A stretch of 64,000 bases of DNA from Ensifer sp. LCM 4579 (GCF_001854885.1 NZ_MDDV01000057.1:245485-309484); one strand, 5' to 3'; shown: positions 33,686 to 43,592, numbered from the stretch's first letter. Notes: generated by a model from the letters alone, not told the origin. Translations and numbers: made by a program.

Positions 33686-36600
33686 CTATTCCGCCGCAGC
33701 CCTTGATGCGGCGGCGAGCTGTGTCAGCCAGGCACGCAAGGCGGCGGGGCGTACAGGCTTGTGCTGCAGCGAGACGCCGTCGCGTTCGGCGGCACCGCGG
33801 ATTTCCTGCGTACGGTCCGCCGTCACCATCAGCGCCGGAATGTTCTCTTTCCAGAGCGCGCGGATGCAGGCGATTGCCTCGATGCCGGTGCCGTCGCCGA
33901 GATGATAGTCGGCGACGATGGCGTCCGGCCGCACGGCAAGCTTCTCAGGTCCCATCCCCGCGCAGGCGGAGAGCGATTCCGCCGTGGTTACCGTGCAGCC
34001 CCAGCCGCCAAGCAGCAGCGCCATGCCGTCGAGGATCTTCAACTCGTTGTCGATGCACAGCACGTTGAGACCGGTGAGCGCATCGGCCGACTGCGTGGCC
34101 GCGACCGGTTGGACCGCCGCTTTGCCGGCACTCACGGCCATCGGAACGCTCACCTTGAAACGGGTGCCTTTGCCCGGCTGCGATTGCAGGCTGACCGGAT
34201 GATTGAGCACGCGCGAAATGCGGTCGACGATCGACAGCCCGAGCCCGAGGCCGGCGGCGGTGCGCGCACCTTCGTCGAGCCGCGCGAACTCCTTGAATAC
34301 GGTACGGAACTTCGACGGGGGAATGCCGATGCCGGAGTCGAGCACCTCGATTACCGCCGTGTGTCCACGCTGGCGGACGCCGACCAGAACCTTGCCCTGA
34401 AGCGTGTATTTTATGGCATTGGAGACGAGGTTCTGAACGACGCGCCGCAGGAGGTTCGGATCGCTGTGCACGACGAGCGAAGTCGGCATGATTACGAGCT
34501 CGATCTCTTTCGCCCGCGCCATCGGCGCAAAATCCGTCTCGATGCGCTTGAAGAGTTCGTTGAGCGGCACCGACTGCAGCCGCGGCTTCATCGCGCCGGT
34601 GTCGAGACGCGAAATGTCGAGCACGGCGCCGAGAATGGCCTCCACCGATTCGAGTGATGAATCGATGTTCTGCACCAGCGCACGGTTGTCGGAGTCGCCG
34701 AGCCGCTCGACGAGCGAGGAGGAATAGAGGCGCGCGGCATTGAGGGGTTGCAGAATGTCGTGACCGGCGGCGGCGAAGAAGCGGGTCTTGCCGATATTGG
34801 CCTCTTCGGCCGCAGCCCGCGCCTCTGCCAGCTCCCGGTTCACCAGCGTCAATTCACCCGTCCGCTCGGCGACGCGCATTTCCAGCGTCTCGTTCGCCTG
34901 TTTCAACGCCATGTCGGCGGCCACGCGCTGTGTGATATCGGTATAGGTCGTGACGATGCCCTTGTCGGGCATGGCATTCGTTCTCACTTCGATGATGCGC
35001 GTGCCATTGGCCAGTTCCAGCAGGAAAGGCTTGTCGAGCCTCAGAAATTTGGCGATCAGCGCCTTCTCGTCCTCCTTGCGCAGATCGCCGCGGCGGGCAA
35101 GGATCGCAACGATCTCGGCAAGCGGGAAGCCGACCTGGCCGGCTGTTTCCGGGAGGACGAGCAATTGACGGAAACGGCGGTTCCAGATGATCAGATTGTT
35201 GGCATTGTCGAAGACGGCGATGCCCTGATCCATCTGCGAGAGCGCCGTGTGCAGCATGTCCTGGTTATATTGCAGCGCCTCACTTGCCTGGTCGAGCAGC
35301 CAGGCGGTGTCCGAGGAAGCATCGTCGACGCGCTGGAGCACGAGCGAGAGAACCAGTCGCGCGGAGGAGGAGCCGATGGCGCTGCCGAGCAGTTGTTCGG
35401 AAAAGTGCACGAGGGCCATGTCCGCCGAGGCGTTTTCGTCGAGCCAGCGGCCGGACTGCTGTTCATAGGTGTGGAACGAGCGCTGCATGCGTTCCTCGCC
35501 CATGTAGCGGGCGATCGTGGTCTTCAGGTCCCGCACCGTCACCTTGGTCTTGCGCCCGCGGAAGGTTCCTTCCATGCGGGATCGGCGGGTGATGAAAACA
35601 CCGGCCTGGATGCGCTCCAGGGGTTTCGGTGCGCGCGTCAGCGAGCCCAGGACGTAGGCTGACGCGTTGACAAGCATACTTAGAGCCGTTGCGCTGACGA
35701 GCGGATCCGACTGCGGCCCGGAGAAGAGATCGGTGAAAGGCAGCAGGAAGCTCAACACCGTCGAGGCGACGTGGGAGTTGTCCGGACCGCCGAGGCTCGG
35801 CAGGAACAAGAGGTAGGCCCATACGAGAAAGCCTGACACCATCCCGGCGATCGCGCCGCGGGAGTTCGCCTGCCGCCAGACCAGGCCGCCGAAGAGCGCC
35901 GGTGCCATCTGCGAGACCGCGGCGAAGGAGAGCAGGCCCAGCGAAGCGAGGCCGGCACTGATGTCGGCGGAGCGGTAATAACCATAGCCGAGCAGCAGCA
36001 CGAAGAGAATTGCCGTGCGGCGGATGTTGAGGAGCGTGCCGGCCATGTCTTCCTGCAGCGAGCCGCGGGTTCCGAGCCGGCGACGCAGGAATACAGGCAT
36101 GACGATGTCGTTGGAAACCATGATCGACAGGGCGACCGAGGCGACGATGACCATAGCGGTTGCGGCGGAGAAGCCGCCGATGAAGGTGGTCAACGTCAAG
36201 AGCGGCAGATCGCTCGCCAGCGGCAGCGTCAAAAGATAAAGGTCCGCGTCGCCGGAGCCGGAAAACGTCAGAATCCCCGCAATCGCGATCGGCAGCACGA
36301 AGAGATTGATGGCGATCAGATAGAGCGGAAAAAGGATGCCGGCCGTGCGCAGTTCCGTGTCCGTGCGGTTCTCGACAACGGTGACGTGGAACTGCCGCGG
36401 CAACATGATGATCGCGAAGGCCGAGAGCGCGATCAGCAGGATCCAGCGCGCCGCCGGCGTCCCGTAGGCAAGCGCGGAAAGGACTTCCGGGCTTTGCTGC
36501 GCCCTTTCCAACAGCTCGGCGGGGCCGCCGAAGAGCACGAAGACGACATAGACGCCGACCGCCAGCATGGCGGCGAGCTTCACCACCGATTCCATCGCGA

Positions 36601-37189
36601 TGGCGAGGATCAGGCCGTCCTGGTGCTCCGTCGCATCCGTGTGGCGCGTGCCGAACACGATTGCGAAACAGGCGAGGAAGAGCGTGACCAGTAAAGGCAG
36701 GTCGATGAAGTGCTCCCCCGAACCGATGCCGTATTCGCTGGTGTCGATCATCGCGGCGACCGAGCTCGACACGGCCTTGAGCTGCAGGGCGATGTAGGGG
36801 ATCGCCCCGACGAGCGAGATCAAGGCGACAATCGCTGCGACGGTCGGATTCTTTCCATAGCGCGCGGCCAGGAAATCGGCGACGGACGTCAGCCTCTCCG
36901 TCTTGGCGAGCCGGACGATGCGGCGGATCAGCGGCAGGCCGACCGTGAACATCAGGATGGGACCGATATAGATGCCGGTGAATTCGAGGCCGCGTTCGGC
37001 CGCGAGTCCGACGCCGCCGAAATAGGTCCAGGAGGTGCAATAAATCGCCAGGCTGAGCGCATAGACCAGCGGTCTGCCCTTACTGGCGATCTTGTTTTTT
37101 CCGGCCTGGCGGTCGCCATAGCTTGCGACCGCAAAGAGCAGCAGCAGATAGGCGAAAGCGGAGGCAAAGATGATTGAACCCGAGAGCAT
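33686..37189 (-). CDS. hybrid sensor histidine kinase with sodium:solute symporter-like sensor (NahK/ErcS type)
   Basis: A 1167-residue fusion. Residues 1-500 are a sodium:solute symporter domain with about thirteen helices (ALSLAIYCTSWTYFGGVGLAAERGLEF near the start). Next come a PAS domain (about 650-770, MDQGIAVFDNANNLIIWNRRF), a coiled coil, a phosphoacceptor domain with AAAGHDILQPLNAARLY (H followed by D), an ATPase domain with NLVSNAIKYT, DSGIGIPPSKF and GLGLGLSIV, and a C-terminal receiver with AIVADYHLGDGTG. It resembles CbrA-like and NahK/ErcS-like kinases, in which transport and sensing are combined. The ligand is unknown. Confidence 0.92.
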   Translation of the reverse strand: MLSGSIIFASAFAYLLLLFAVASYGDRQAGKNKIASKGRPLVYALSLAIYCTSWTYFGGVGLAAERGLEFTGIYIGPILMFTVGLPLIRRIVRLAKTERLTSVADFLAARYGKNPTVAAIVALISLVGAIPYIALQLKAVSSSVAAMIDTSEYGIGSGEHFIDLPLLVTLFLACFAIVFGTRHTDATEHQDGLILAIAMESVVKLAAMLAVGVYVVFVLFGGPAELLERAQQSPEVLSALAYGTPAARWILLIALSAFAIIMLPRQFHVTVVENRTDTELRTAGILFPLYLIAINLFVLPIAIAGILTFSGSGDADLYLLTLPLASDLPLLTLTTFIGGFSAATAMVIVASVALSIMVSNDIVMPVFLRRRLGTRGSLQEDMAGTLLNIRRTAILFVLLLGYGYYRSADISAGLASLGLLSFAAVSQMAPALFGGLVWRQANSRGAIAGMVSGFLVWAYLLFLPSLGGPDNSHVASTVLSFLLPFTDLFSGPQSDPLVSATALSMLVNASAYVLGSLTRAPKPLERIQAGVFITRRSRMEGTFRGRKTKVTVRDLKTTIARYMGEERMQRSFHTYEQQSGRWLDENASADMALVHFSEQLLGSAIGSSSARLVLSLVLQRVDDASSDTAWLLDQASEALQYNQDMLHTALSQMDQGIAVFDNANNLIIWNRRFRQLLVLPETAGQVGFPLAEIVAILARRGDLRKEDEKALIAKFLRLDKPFLLELANGTRIIEVRTNAMPDKGIVTTYTDITQRVAADMALKQANETLEMRVAERTGELTLVNRELAEARAAAEEANIGKTRFFAAAGHDILQPLNAARLYSSSLVERLGDSDNRALVQNIDSSLESVEAILGAVLDISRLDTGAMKPRLQSVPLNELFKRIETDFAPMARAKEIELVIMPTSLVVHSDPNLLRRVVQNLVSNAIKYTLQGKVLVGVRQRGHTAVIEVLDSGIGIPPSKFRTVFKEFARLDEGARTAAGLGLGLSIVDRISRVLNHPVSLQSQPGKGTRFKVSVPMAVSAGKAAVQPVAATQSADALTGLNVLCIDNELKILDGMALLLGGWGCTVTTAESLSACAGMGPEKLAVRPDAIVADYHLGDGTGIEAIACIRALWKENIPALMVTADRTQEIRGAAERDGVSLQHKPVRPAALRAWLTQLAAASRAAAE

Positions 37190-37414
37190 GCCTCACTCCT
37201 CGACGAGCAGCATAGGGCAAGTCCATCCCATTGAGAATTGGTTGCCTATTCGTCTTAAGTCCAAGGCCGCACGCAGTGCCGACAGGGCCAGCGGGACTGT
37301 CGGTTGCGGGTGCATCAAGGAGAGTTCCATCGCGCCCGCCTTTGGTCTAAGGTCCCACCGCCGGTTGCCGACGGGTCAGACGGCGATCGCTCGAAACCTT
37401 ACCGAGAGGTGCGC

Positions 37415-37852
37415 ATGCTGGACGAATTCAAGGAGTTTATCGCCCGCGGCAATGTGATCGACCTTGCAGTCGGCGTGATCATCGGCGCCGCGTTCAGCAA
37501 GATCGTCGATTCGGTCGTCAACGACCTCGTCATGCCGATTATCGGCGCGATCACGGGCGGCGGCTTCGATTTCTCCGATTACTTCCTGGCGCTTTCGCCG
37601 AGTGTCACGGCGCCGACCCTTGCCGCTGCCCGTGAACAGGGCGCCATCTTCGCTTATGGCAACTTCATCACGGTGCTCCTCAACTTCCTCATCCTTGCCT
37701 GGATCATCTTCCTGATGATCAAGCTCGTGAACCGCGTGCGTGCGTCGGTCGAAAGAGAAAAGGCCGCTGCCCCGGCTCCCCCGGCTGCCCCACCGCCACC
37801 GGACATCCAGCTGCTGTCGGAAATCCGCGATCTGCTGAAGCAGCGCACCTGA
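37415..37852 (+). CDS. mscL: large-conductance mechanosensitive channel
   Basis: A 145-residue homopentameric channel that opens under membrane tension after hypo-osmotic shock. The N-terminal [31 protein letters not shown] is highly characteristic, followed by the second helix [20 protein letters not shown] and a Pro/Ala-rich cytoplasmic bundle. ATG 37415 is fixed by the family start. It is divergent from the hybrid kinase across 225 bases in which I see no other feature. Confidence 0.96.
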   Translation: MLDEFKEFIARGNVIDLAVGVIIGAAFSKIVDSVVNDLVMPIIGAITGGGFDFSDYFLALSPSVTAPTLAAAREQGAIFAYGNFITVLLNFLILAWIIFLMIKLVNRVRASVEREKAAAPAPPAAPPPPDIQLLSEIRDLLKQRT

Positions 37853-37999
37853 GCGACAGATGCCACAGTTCGCGGCCGCGCTTGGGTTCGTCCCCGGCCG
37901 GCCGCGAAAGCATCACAGAAATCGATAGATAAGTCAGAGAAAATCGCGTGATCGTCGGCGCCAATGCGTCTAGAAGCGGCGGGCAACAGGAGCCTGCCG

Positions 38000-39166
38000 A
38001 TGACGATCATGTCCAGCCTCAGTCCCCGTGCCCTGTCGGCGCCCGAAAGCGGCATCGTCGAAGTGGTGAACTATGCGCGCGGTCGCGAAGGGCTCATTCC
38101 GCTCTGGGTCGGCGAGGGCGATCTTCCGACCCCCGACTTCATCAGCCGGGAGGCGGCGGAAGCATTGGCGGCCGGCGAGACCTTCTACACCTGGCAGCGC
38201 GGCATCCCTCTGCTCCGCGAAGCCCTCGTGCGCTACTATCAGCGCCGCTTTCAGAAGACGCTGTCGCCCGAGAATTTCTATGTTACCGGATCGGGCATGC
38301 AGGCGATCAAGCTTGCGATCGAGGCGATCACTTCCCCGGGCGACGAGATGATCCTGCTGACGCCGGCATGGCCGAATTTTGCGGCTGCCGCCGATCTCTC
38401 CGGCGCGCGCCCGGTTTCCGTGCCGCTGCATTTCGCGAATGGCAAGTGGCAGCTCGATCTTGATCGACTCGAGGCGGCGATCGGCGAGAAGACGCGCGCG
38501 CTCTTCATCAACACGCCGTCCAACCCGACCGGCTGGACGGCGACGCATGACGACCTCAAGGCCATTCTCGCCTTGGCGCGCAAGCACGGCCTGTGGATCA
38601 TCGCCGACGAAATCTATGCGCTCTACTGCTATCTCGGAGGAAGGGCTCCGTCCTTCCTCGACATCGCCGAGAAGGACGACCGCATTCTTTTCGTCAATTC
38701 CTTCTCGAAGAACTGGGCAATGACCGGCTGGCGCGTCGGCTGGATCGTTGCGCCGCCGGCCATGGGGCAGGTGCTCGAAAACCTGATCCAGTATTCGACC
38801 TCCGGCGTGGCGCAGTTCATGCAGCGCGGCGCCGTCGCGGCCCTCGACGAGGGGGATGGCTTCGTCGACGAGAACGTCGCCAGGGCGAGGGCCAATCGCG
38901 ACCATTTCTGCGATGCGCTGATCGGGACCAATCGGGTTGAAACGCTCAAGCCCGACGGGGCACTTTACGCCTTTCTGAAAATCGACGGCGTCACGGACTC
39001 GCGGCAGGCGGCGATCGACATCGTCGACAAGACCGGCGTCGGCCTCGCGCCCGGGACAGCCTTCGGTAAGGGCGGCGAACTCTTCATGCGCGCCTGCTTC
39101 CTGCGCGATCCGGCCCAGATCGCCGACGCGGCGGAGCGTCTGCGCGCCTATATTCTCGCTCGCTGA
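38000..39166 (+). CDS. class I PLP-dependent aminotransferase
   Basis: A 388-residue fold-type I aminotransferase. Motifs are INTPSNPTGW, IIADEIYALYCYLG and the Schiff-base lysine in NSFSKNWAMTGWRVGWI, with the C-terminal arginine in FMRACFLRD. It is close to aspartate/aromatic or branched-chain specific members, but the amino donor cannot be told from sequence. Start at 38000 (MTIMSSLSP) or 38009; a longer in-frame start at 37964 lacks a ribosome-binding site. Confidence 0.85.
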   Translation: MTIMSSLSPRALSAPESGIVEVVNYARGREGLIPLWVGEGDLPTPDFISREAAEALAAGETFYTWQRGIPLLREALVRYYQRRFQKTLSPENFYVTGSGMQAIKLAIEAITSPGDEMILLTPAWPNFAAAADLSGARPVSVPLHFANGKWQLDLDRLEAAIGEKTRALFINTPSNPTGWTATHDDLKAILALARKHGLWIIADEIYALYCYLGGRAPSFLDIAEKDDRILFVNSFSKNWAMTGWRVGWIVAPPAMGQVLENLIQYSTSGVAQFMQRGAVAALDEGDGFVDENVARARANRDHFCDALIGTNRVETLKPDGALYAFLKIDGVTDSRQAAIDIVDKTGVGLAPGTAFGKGGELFMRACFLRDPAQIADAAERLRAYILAR

Positions 39167-39323
39167 GGCCGATCGATAAAATGCGATCGTTTTCGGCAAG
39201 AGTGGCTTAACGACGCCGGCGAGAATAGGCGGCGAAGCCCGGCCGGGTGCGTCCGTTTTTACCGATTCTGAAAGCAACACCCGTCTTTCCTGTTCCCGAG
39301 TTCACAGGGGTGGAAAGCAATCA

Positions 39324-40358
39324 ATGGCCGTACTGGTGACCGGCGGGGCGGGCTATATAGGCAGCCATATGGTCTGGACCCTGCTTGACGCAGGGGAGCG
39401 CGTCGTCGTGCTTGACAGCTTGACGACCGGATTTCGATGGGCGGTGGCGCCCGAAGCGCGCTTCTATTTCGGCGATGTGGGAGACCGGTCCACTCTTGCA
39501 CGGATTTTTGCCGAGAACGAGATCGATGCGGTGGTCCATTTCGCCGGGTCGGCGGTGGTGCCGGACTCGGTCGCCAATCCGCTCGTCTATTACGACAACA
39601 ACACGGCAAGAACGCGCACGCTGATCGCTGCGACCATAGAGGCTGGCATCCGCCGCTTCGTGTTCTCGTCGACCGCTGCGGTTTACGGCCCGCAGGACAC
39701 GCCCGATCCGGTCACGGAAACGGCGACCCTACGTCCCCAAAGCCCCTATGGCCGCTCCAAGCTCATGTCCGAGATGATGCTCGAGGATGCAGCTGCGGCC
39801 CATGATTTCAGCTATGTGGCGCTCCGGTATTTTAATGTGGCCGGCGCAGATCCGCTCGGCCGTGCCGGGCAGTCGACGCGGGGAGCTACCCATCTCATCA
39901 AGGTCGCCTGCGAGACGGCGCTCGGCAAGCGCCGAAAGATGAATGTCTTCGGCACCGACTACCCAACGGCGGACGGCACCGGGGTTCGCGACTATGTCCA
40001 TGTCAGCGATCTGGTTGACGCCCATGCAAGCGCGCTCGAATATCTGAGAAGGGGCGGCGAGCCTCTGGTCCTGAACTGCGGCTACGGCGAGGGCTTCTCG
40101 GTGCTGCAGGTCATCGATGCGGTGCGGCGGGTTTCCGGCCGGGATTTCCGCGTCGACTACGCGCCGCGCCGGCCAGGCGACGCCGTGCAGGTCGTGGCCG
40201 ACCCATCGCTTGCGCGGTGCAAGCTCGATTGGGTGCCGACCCATGCGAGCCTCGAGCACATCATCCAGAGCGCCTTCGATTGGGAAAGTCATCTCAGTCG
40301 CAAGAACAGTTTCGATGGGGGGGCGGAAGAGAGCCGGCGGCTCGTCGTCAACGGCTGA
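39324..40358 (+). CDS. galE: UDP-glucose 4-epimerase
   Basis: A 344-residue extended short-chain dehydrogenase that interconverts UDP-glucose and UDP-galactose, supplying galactose for surface polysaccharides. NAD binding is VTGGAGYIGSHM at residues 5-16. The catalytic set is SSTAAVYG and Y142/K146 in SPYGRSKLMSE. RYFNVAGADP and GTGVRDYVHVSDL are typical of GalE. In rhizobia, related ExoB proteins exist, so the exact paralogue cannot be assigned. A RIME-like half repeat follows 12 bases after the stop. Confidence 0.92.
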   Translation: MAVLVTGGAGYIGSHMVWTLLDAGERVVVLDSLTTGFRWAVAPEARFYFGDVGDRSTLARIFAENEIDAVVHFAGSAVVPDSVANPLVYYDNNTARTRTLIAATIEAGIRRFVFSSTAAVYGPQDTPDPVTETATLRPQSPYGRSKLMSEMMLEDAAAAHDFSYVALRYFNVAGADPLGRAGQSTRGATHLIKVACETALGKRRKMNVFGTDYPTADGTGVRDYVHVSDLVDAHASALEYLRRGGEPLVLNCGYGEGFSVLQVIDAVRRVSGRDFRVDYAPRRPGDAVQVVADPSLARCKLDWVPTHASLEHIIQSAFDWESHLSRKNSFDGGAEESRRLVVNG

Positions 40359-40370
40359 TCCGAGCGGCGA

Positions 40371-40422
40371 TTACAGCGCCGCGCGTCTTTTCAGACGCGC
40401 AAAGGTCGCTGGACCGATGCGC
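40371..40422. repeat. RIME-like half repeat between galE and chorismate mutase
   Basis: TTACAGCGCC, GCGCGTCT-tttc-AGACGCGC (40381-40400) and AAAGGTCGCTGGACCGATGCGC match the unit at 21424. The 8-bp inner hairpin lies between two convergent genes and may terminate galE transcription. Confidence 0.75.
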
Positions 40423-40441
40423 GAGGCGCAATGCACTCGCC

Positions 40442-40747
40442 TCACGCCTCGTCTTCACCGAGGAGCTTGCGCTCATGCGCGATCGAGTGGTCGATCAGTT
40501 GGGCCCATAGCCTCGTATAAAAGTCCGGCTCGAGGCCGAACTCGATCGCAGTCCTGCCGGCGTTTTCCTTGACCTCGGCAACGCGCGCGGGAATATCCGC
40601 CTTCAGCCTCAGCGGGCGTTTGATCTCGGCGGCGCGGTTGATGTAGCCCCAGCGCTCGGCAAACAGCATCATCAAAGCGCGGTCGAGGCGATCGATTTCG
40701 GCACGCACATCCGCCATCGTCGTGCATTCTGCGGGGGTCTTTGACAT
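40442..40747 (-). CDS. chorismate mutase, monofunctional AroQ type
   Basis: A 101-residue all-helical enzyme converting chorismate to prephenate for phenylalanine and tyrosine. Features are VRAEIDRLDRALMMLFAERWGYINRAAEIKR (active-site Arg and Lys), PARVAEVKENAG and the C-terminal helix DFYTRLWAQLIDHSIAHE. Its length fits free AroQ domains. A G+C hairpin (CGGGGCG-gttg-CGCCCCG, 40761-40778) lies 13 bases upstream of the start in its leader. Confidence 0.9.
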   Translation of the reverse strand: MSKTPAECTTMADVRAEIDRLDRALMMLFAERWGYINRAAEIKRPLRLKADIPARVAEVKENAGRTAIEFGLEPDFYTRLWAQLIDHSIAHERKLLGEDEA

Positions 40748-40760
40748 GTCCGGCTCCTGC

Positions 40761-40778
40761 CGGGGCGGTTGCGCCCCG
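40761..40778. other. hairpin in the chorismate mutase leader
   Basis: CGGGGCG and CGCCCCG form a 7-bp stem with loop GTTG, ending 13 bases before the ATG. It is close enough to affect translation start. The rest of the 217-bp gap to cydX shows nothing I can name. Confidence 0.35.
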
Positions 40779-40964
40779 TTTCATCGCGCCGAACTGCTAC
40801 CAAAGGGGATGCCGGCTGAGAAGGGGTAAAAGGGCCGCAGTGCCGGATGTGGTCACCTCGGCGGACGATCATCCGGGGGAGCAGGGTGCGGTCCTGTCTC
40901 CATCCGGCGATCGCCTGCCGACGTGTTTGAAGAAATTAGCTCGGCAAGCTTGAGCGGGGCTTTC

Positions 40965-41078
40965 TTAATTCCCGAGCACCAGCTTTATCGCCAACCCCAC
41001 CAGGCTGACGACGGCGACGCCGGCAAGCCAGAGGCCGACGAACCAGAGGAGCTTGCGCCCGAGGCCGTCGGCGCTCAA
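40965..41078 (-). CDS. cydX: small cytochrome bd subunit, CydX/CbdX-like (DUF2474 type)
   Basis: A 37-residue single-helix protein: SADGLGRKLLWFVGLWLAGVA then VVSLVGLAIKLVLGN. It starts at TTG 41076-41078, overlapping the cydB stop (TTGA). Such short proteins stabilise the hemes of cytochrome bd oxidases. Its position immediately after cydB, the lysine and tryptophan before a single helix, and the overlap together support the call. It would be missed by length-filtered gene finding. Confidence 0.85.
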   Translation of the reverse strand: MSADGLGRKLLWFVGLWLAGVAVVSLVGLAIKLVLGN

Positions 41079-42079
41079 TGGTAGCCCTCTTCCGGATCGA
41101 CCTTGCCGCGGAAGACCCAATAGGCATAGGCGGTATAGGCGAGAATGATCGGCACCAGGATAACGGCGCCGACGAGCAGGAAGGCAAGGCTGCCGTCCGG
41201 AGCCGCGGCGTCCCAGATGGTCAGCGACGGCGGCACGATGTAGGGATAAAAGCTGATGCCTATGCCGATATAGCCAAGCACGAAGAGGCCGAGCGCGGCG
41301 ATGAAGGGCTGGGTGTCGTGCCGGTCGCGAATGCCGTTCAGCAGCAGATAGAGGCAGCCGAGCACGAGCAGCGGTACGATGACACTGAAGATGGCCGTCG
41401 GCCAGCCGAACCAACGTTCGAGATAGACCGGTTCCAGAAACGGCGTCCAGAGGCTGACGATGCCCATTGCCGCGATCGTGGCGAAAGAGCAGCGCAACGC
41501 GATCGTGCGAGCGCTGTCGGCAAGCGCGCCGCGGGTCTTCATGATCAGCCAGGTGGCGCCGAGCAGGGCATAGCCAACGACGATGGCAAGACCCGTCACG
41601 ATCGAAAAGGGCGTCAGCCAATCCCACCAGCCGCCGACATAGGCGCGATCCTCGACGGGGATGCCCTGGACCAGGGCGCCGAGCGCCAGCCCTTGCGCGA
41701 AGGCGGCAAGCGTCGAGCCCCCGGCAAAAGCCCAGTTCCACAAGAACTCGCCGCGGCGTGTCCGCCAGCGATATTCGAAGGCGACGCCGCGGAAGATGAG
41801 GCCGAGCAACATGGCGATGATCGGCGCGTAGAGTGCCGGCAGGACAGTGGCATAGGCGAGAGGAAAGACAGCCATCAGACCACCGCCGCCGAGCACCAGC
41901 CAGGTCTCGTTGCCGTCCCAGACGGGGGCGACGGAATTCATCATCACGTCCCGATCGTGTTTTTCGGGAAACAGCGGAAAGAGGATGCCGACGCCGAGAT
42001 CGAAGCCGTCGAGAACGACATAGGCGAGAACGGAGAAGGCGATGAGCCCGGCCCAGATCAGCGGCAGGTCAATGTCCAT
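41075..42079 (-). CDS. cydB: cytochrome bd-type (cyanide-insensitive) quinol oxidase subunit II
   Basis: A 334-residue protein with eight or nine helices and the conserved opening LPLIWAGLIAFSVLAYVVLDGFDLGVGILFP and VAPVWDGNETWLVLGGGGLMAVFP. Later GRKVDPEEGYH-like residues close the chain. It is subunit II of the two-subunit bd oxidase that reduces O2 with quinol. It overlaps cydA by eleven bases, so both are translationally coupled. Confidence 0.94.
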   Translation of the reverse strand: MDIDLPLIWAGLIAFSVLAYVVLDGFDLGVGILFPLFPEKHDRDVMMNSVAPVWDGNETWLVLGGGGLMAVFPLAYATVLPALYAPIIAMLLGLIFRGVAFEYRWRTRRGEFLWNWAFAGGSTLAAFAQGLALGALVQGIPVEDRAYVGGWWDWLTPFSIVTGLAIVVGYALLGATWLIMKTRGALADSARTIALRCSFATIAAMGIVSLWTPFLEPVYLERWFGWPTAIFSVIVPLLVLGCLYLLLNGIRDRHDTQPFIAALGLFVLGYIGIGISFYPYIVPPSLTIWDAAAPDGSLAFLLVGAVILVPIILAYTAYAYWVFRGKVDPEEGYH

Positions 42080-43478
42080 GTTGGCCTCCATGGGGTTGAG
42101 CCGGCCCGGGCGTGACGCCGGCGGTGCGTATCGGTCCCTCGCCGAGCTCCGGCAAGGTGTCGCGCGGCAGGCGTGCCATCAGCCGCAGTATGTAGAAGGT
42201 CCCGGCTCCGAAGACGAGGAAATAGACGATGATGAAGGCGATGAGCGAAGCGCCGACGGCCGGGGTCTCGATCGGCGAGACCGAATCCGCCGTCATGAGG
42301 TGGCCATAGACCGTGTAGGGCTGGCGCCCGACCTCGGTGGTGATCCAGCCCGCGAGTACGGCAACGAAACCGGCCGGGCCCATGAGAACAGCGATGCGGT
42401 GCAGCCAATCATTCGTGTGGAGCGTGCCGCGATAACGACACCAGAGGCTCCAGAGGCCGATGCCGAGCATGGAGAACCCCATGAGCAGCATGACGCGGAA
42501 AGACCAGAAGACGATGCCGACCGGCGGCTGCAGCTGTTCGGGTATCGTGTCGAGGCCGGCAAGCGGCGCATCGAGCGAGTGTTTCAGGATGAGGCTCGAC
42601 AGTTTCGGGATTTCGATCGCGTAATCGACCCGCTTGTCGTCGAAGTTGGGAATGCCGAAGAGGATCAGCGGCGCTCCATCGGGATGGCTCTGATAGTGAC
42701 CTTCCATCGCCATCACCTTGGCGGGCTGGTGTTCGAGCGTGTTGAGCCCGTGCTGGTCGCCGGCAAAGATCTGGATTGGCGCCACGATCGCCGCCATCCA
42801 CATGGCCATGGAAAACATGGTGCGGGCGCGGCGCGGCGCGGTGTTGCGCAAGAGGTGCCAGGCCCCGCAGGCGCCGACGACGAAGGCGGTCGTCAGATAG
42901 GCGGCGAGCACCATATGCACGAGCCTGTAGGGGAAGGACGGATTGAAGATCACCGCCCACCAGTCGACGGGAACGAACTGGCCCGCCTCGTTGACCGAGA
43001 AGCCGGCCGGCGTCTGCATCCAGGAATTCACCGCCAGGATCCAGGTGGCCGAGATCAGCGTGCCGAAAGCGACCATCGCCGTTGCGAGAAAATGCAGCCT
43101 CGGACCGACCCGGTTCAGGCCGAACAGCATGACGCCAAGGAATCCGGCCTCAAGGAAAAAGGCCGTCAGCACCTCGTAGCCCATTAGCGGCCCGATGACC
43201 GGGCCCGCCTTGTCGGAGAACACGCTCCAGTTTGTGCCGAACTGGTAGGACATGACGATGCCGGACACCACGCCCATGCCGAAGGCGACGGCGAAGATCG
43301 TCTTCCAGAAATTAAACAGTTCCAGATAGACATCGTCGTTCTTCCAGAGCCACAGCCCTTCGAGGACGGCGAGATAGCTTGCAAGACCGATGGAAAAAGC
43401 CGGAAAGATGATGTGAAAGGAGACAGTGAAGGCAAATTGAATGCGTGCAATGAGAGTTGCATCAAAGGCTTCGAACAC
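42069..43478 (-). CDS. cydA: cytochrome bd-type (cyanide-insensitive) quinol oxidase subunit I
   Basis: A 469-residue heme-binding subunit. H22 in FTVSFHIIFPAFSIG is the heme b595/d-side ligand, and GRQPYTVYG matches the quinol-oxidising region. At about 470 residues it has the short Q-loop of the cyanide-insensitive (CIO) group. The start is GTG 43478 (residues FEAFDATLIARIQFAF follow), preceded by AAAGGA; the ATG at 43568 would add 30 unlike residues. A FixK/FNR-like site lies upstream at 43593-43606, suggesting induction at low oxygen. Confidence 0.92.
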   Translation of the reverse strand: MFEAFDATLIARIQFAFTVSFHIIFPAFSIGLASYLAVLEGLWLWKNDDVYLELFNFWKTIFAVAFGMGVVSGIVMSYQFGTNWSVFSDKAGPVIGPLMGYEVLTAFFLEAGFLGVMLFGLNRVGPRLHFLATAMVAFGTLISATWILAVNSWMQTPAGFSVNEAGQFVPVDWWAVIFNPSFPYRLVHMVLAAYLTTAFVVGACGAWHLLRNTAPRRARTMFSMAMWMAAIVAPIQIFAGDQHGLNTLEHQPAKVMAMEGHYQSHPDGAPLILFGIPNFDDKRVDYAIEIPKLSSLILKHSLDAPLAGLDTIPEQLQPPVGIVFWSFRVMLLMGFSMLGIGLWSLWCRYRGTLHTNDWLHRIAVLMGPAGFVAVLAGWITTEVGRQPYTVYGHLMTADSVSPIETPAVGASLIAFIIVYFLVFGAGTFYILRLMARLPRDTLPELGEGPIRTAGVTPGPAQPHGGQHGH

Positions 43479-43592
43479 GGCGCAATCCTTTCGGCGCAAG
43501 GAGGACCACTTCGTCCCCGCATTGTCGCTCATCGGCGCCGCAATCGGTGTCGGCGCCGTTGATTTCATCGTGTGATTGAATCTGAAGGAAAA

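Noticed and set aside
35463..37040. Minus-strand frame of 525 codons inside the hybrid kinase
   Set aside because: Same strand, shifted phase within the symporter domain; the translation has no helices, whereas the kinase frame does.
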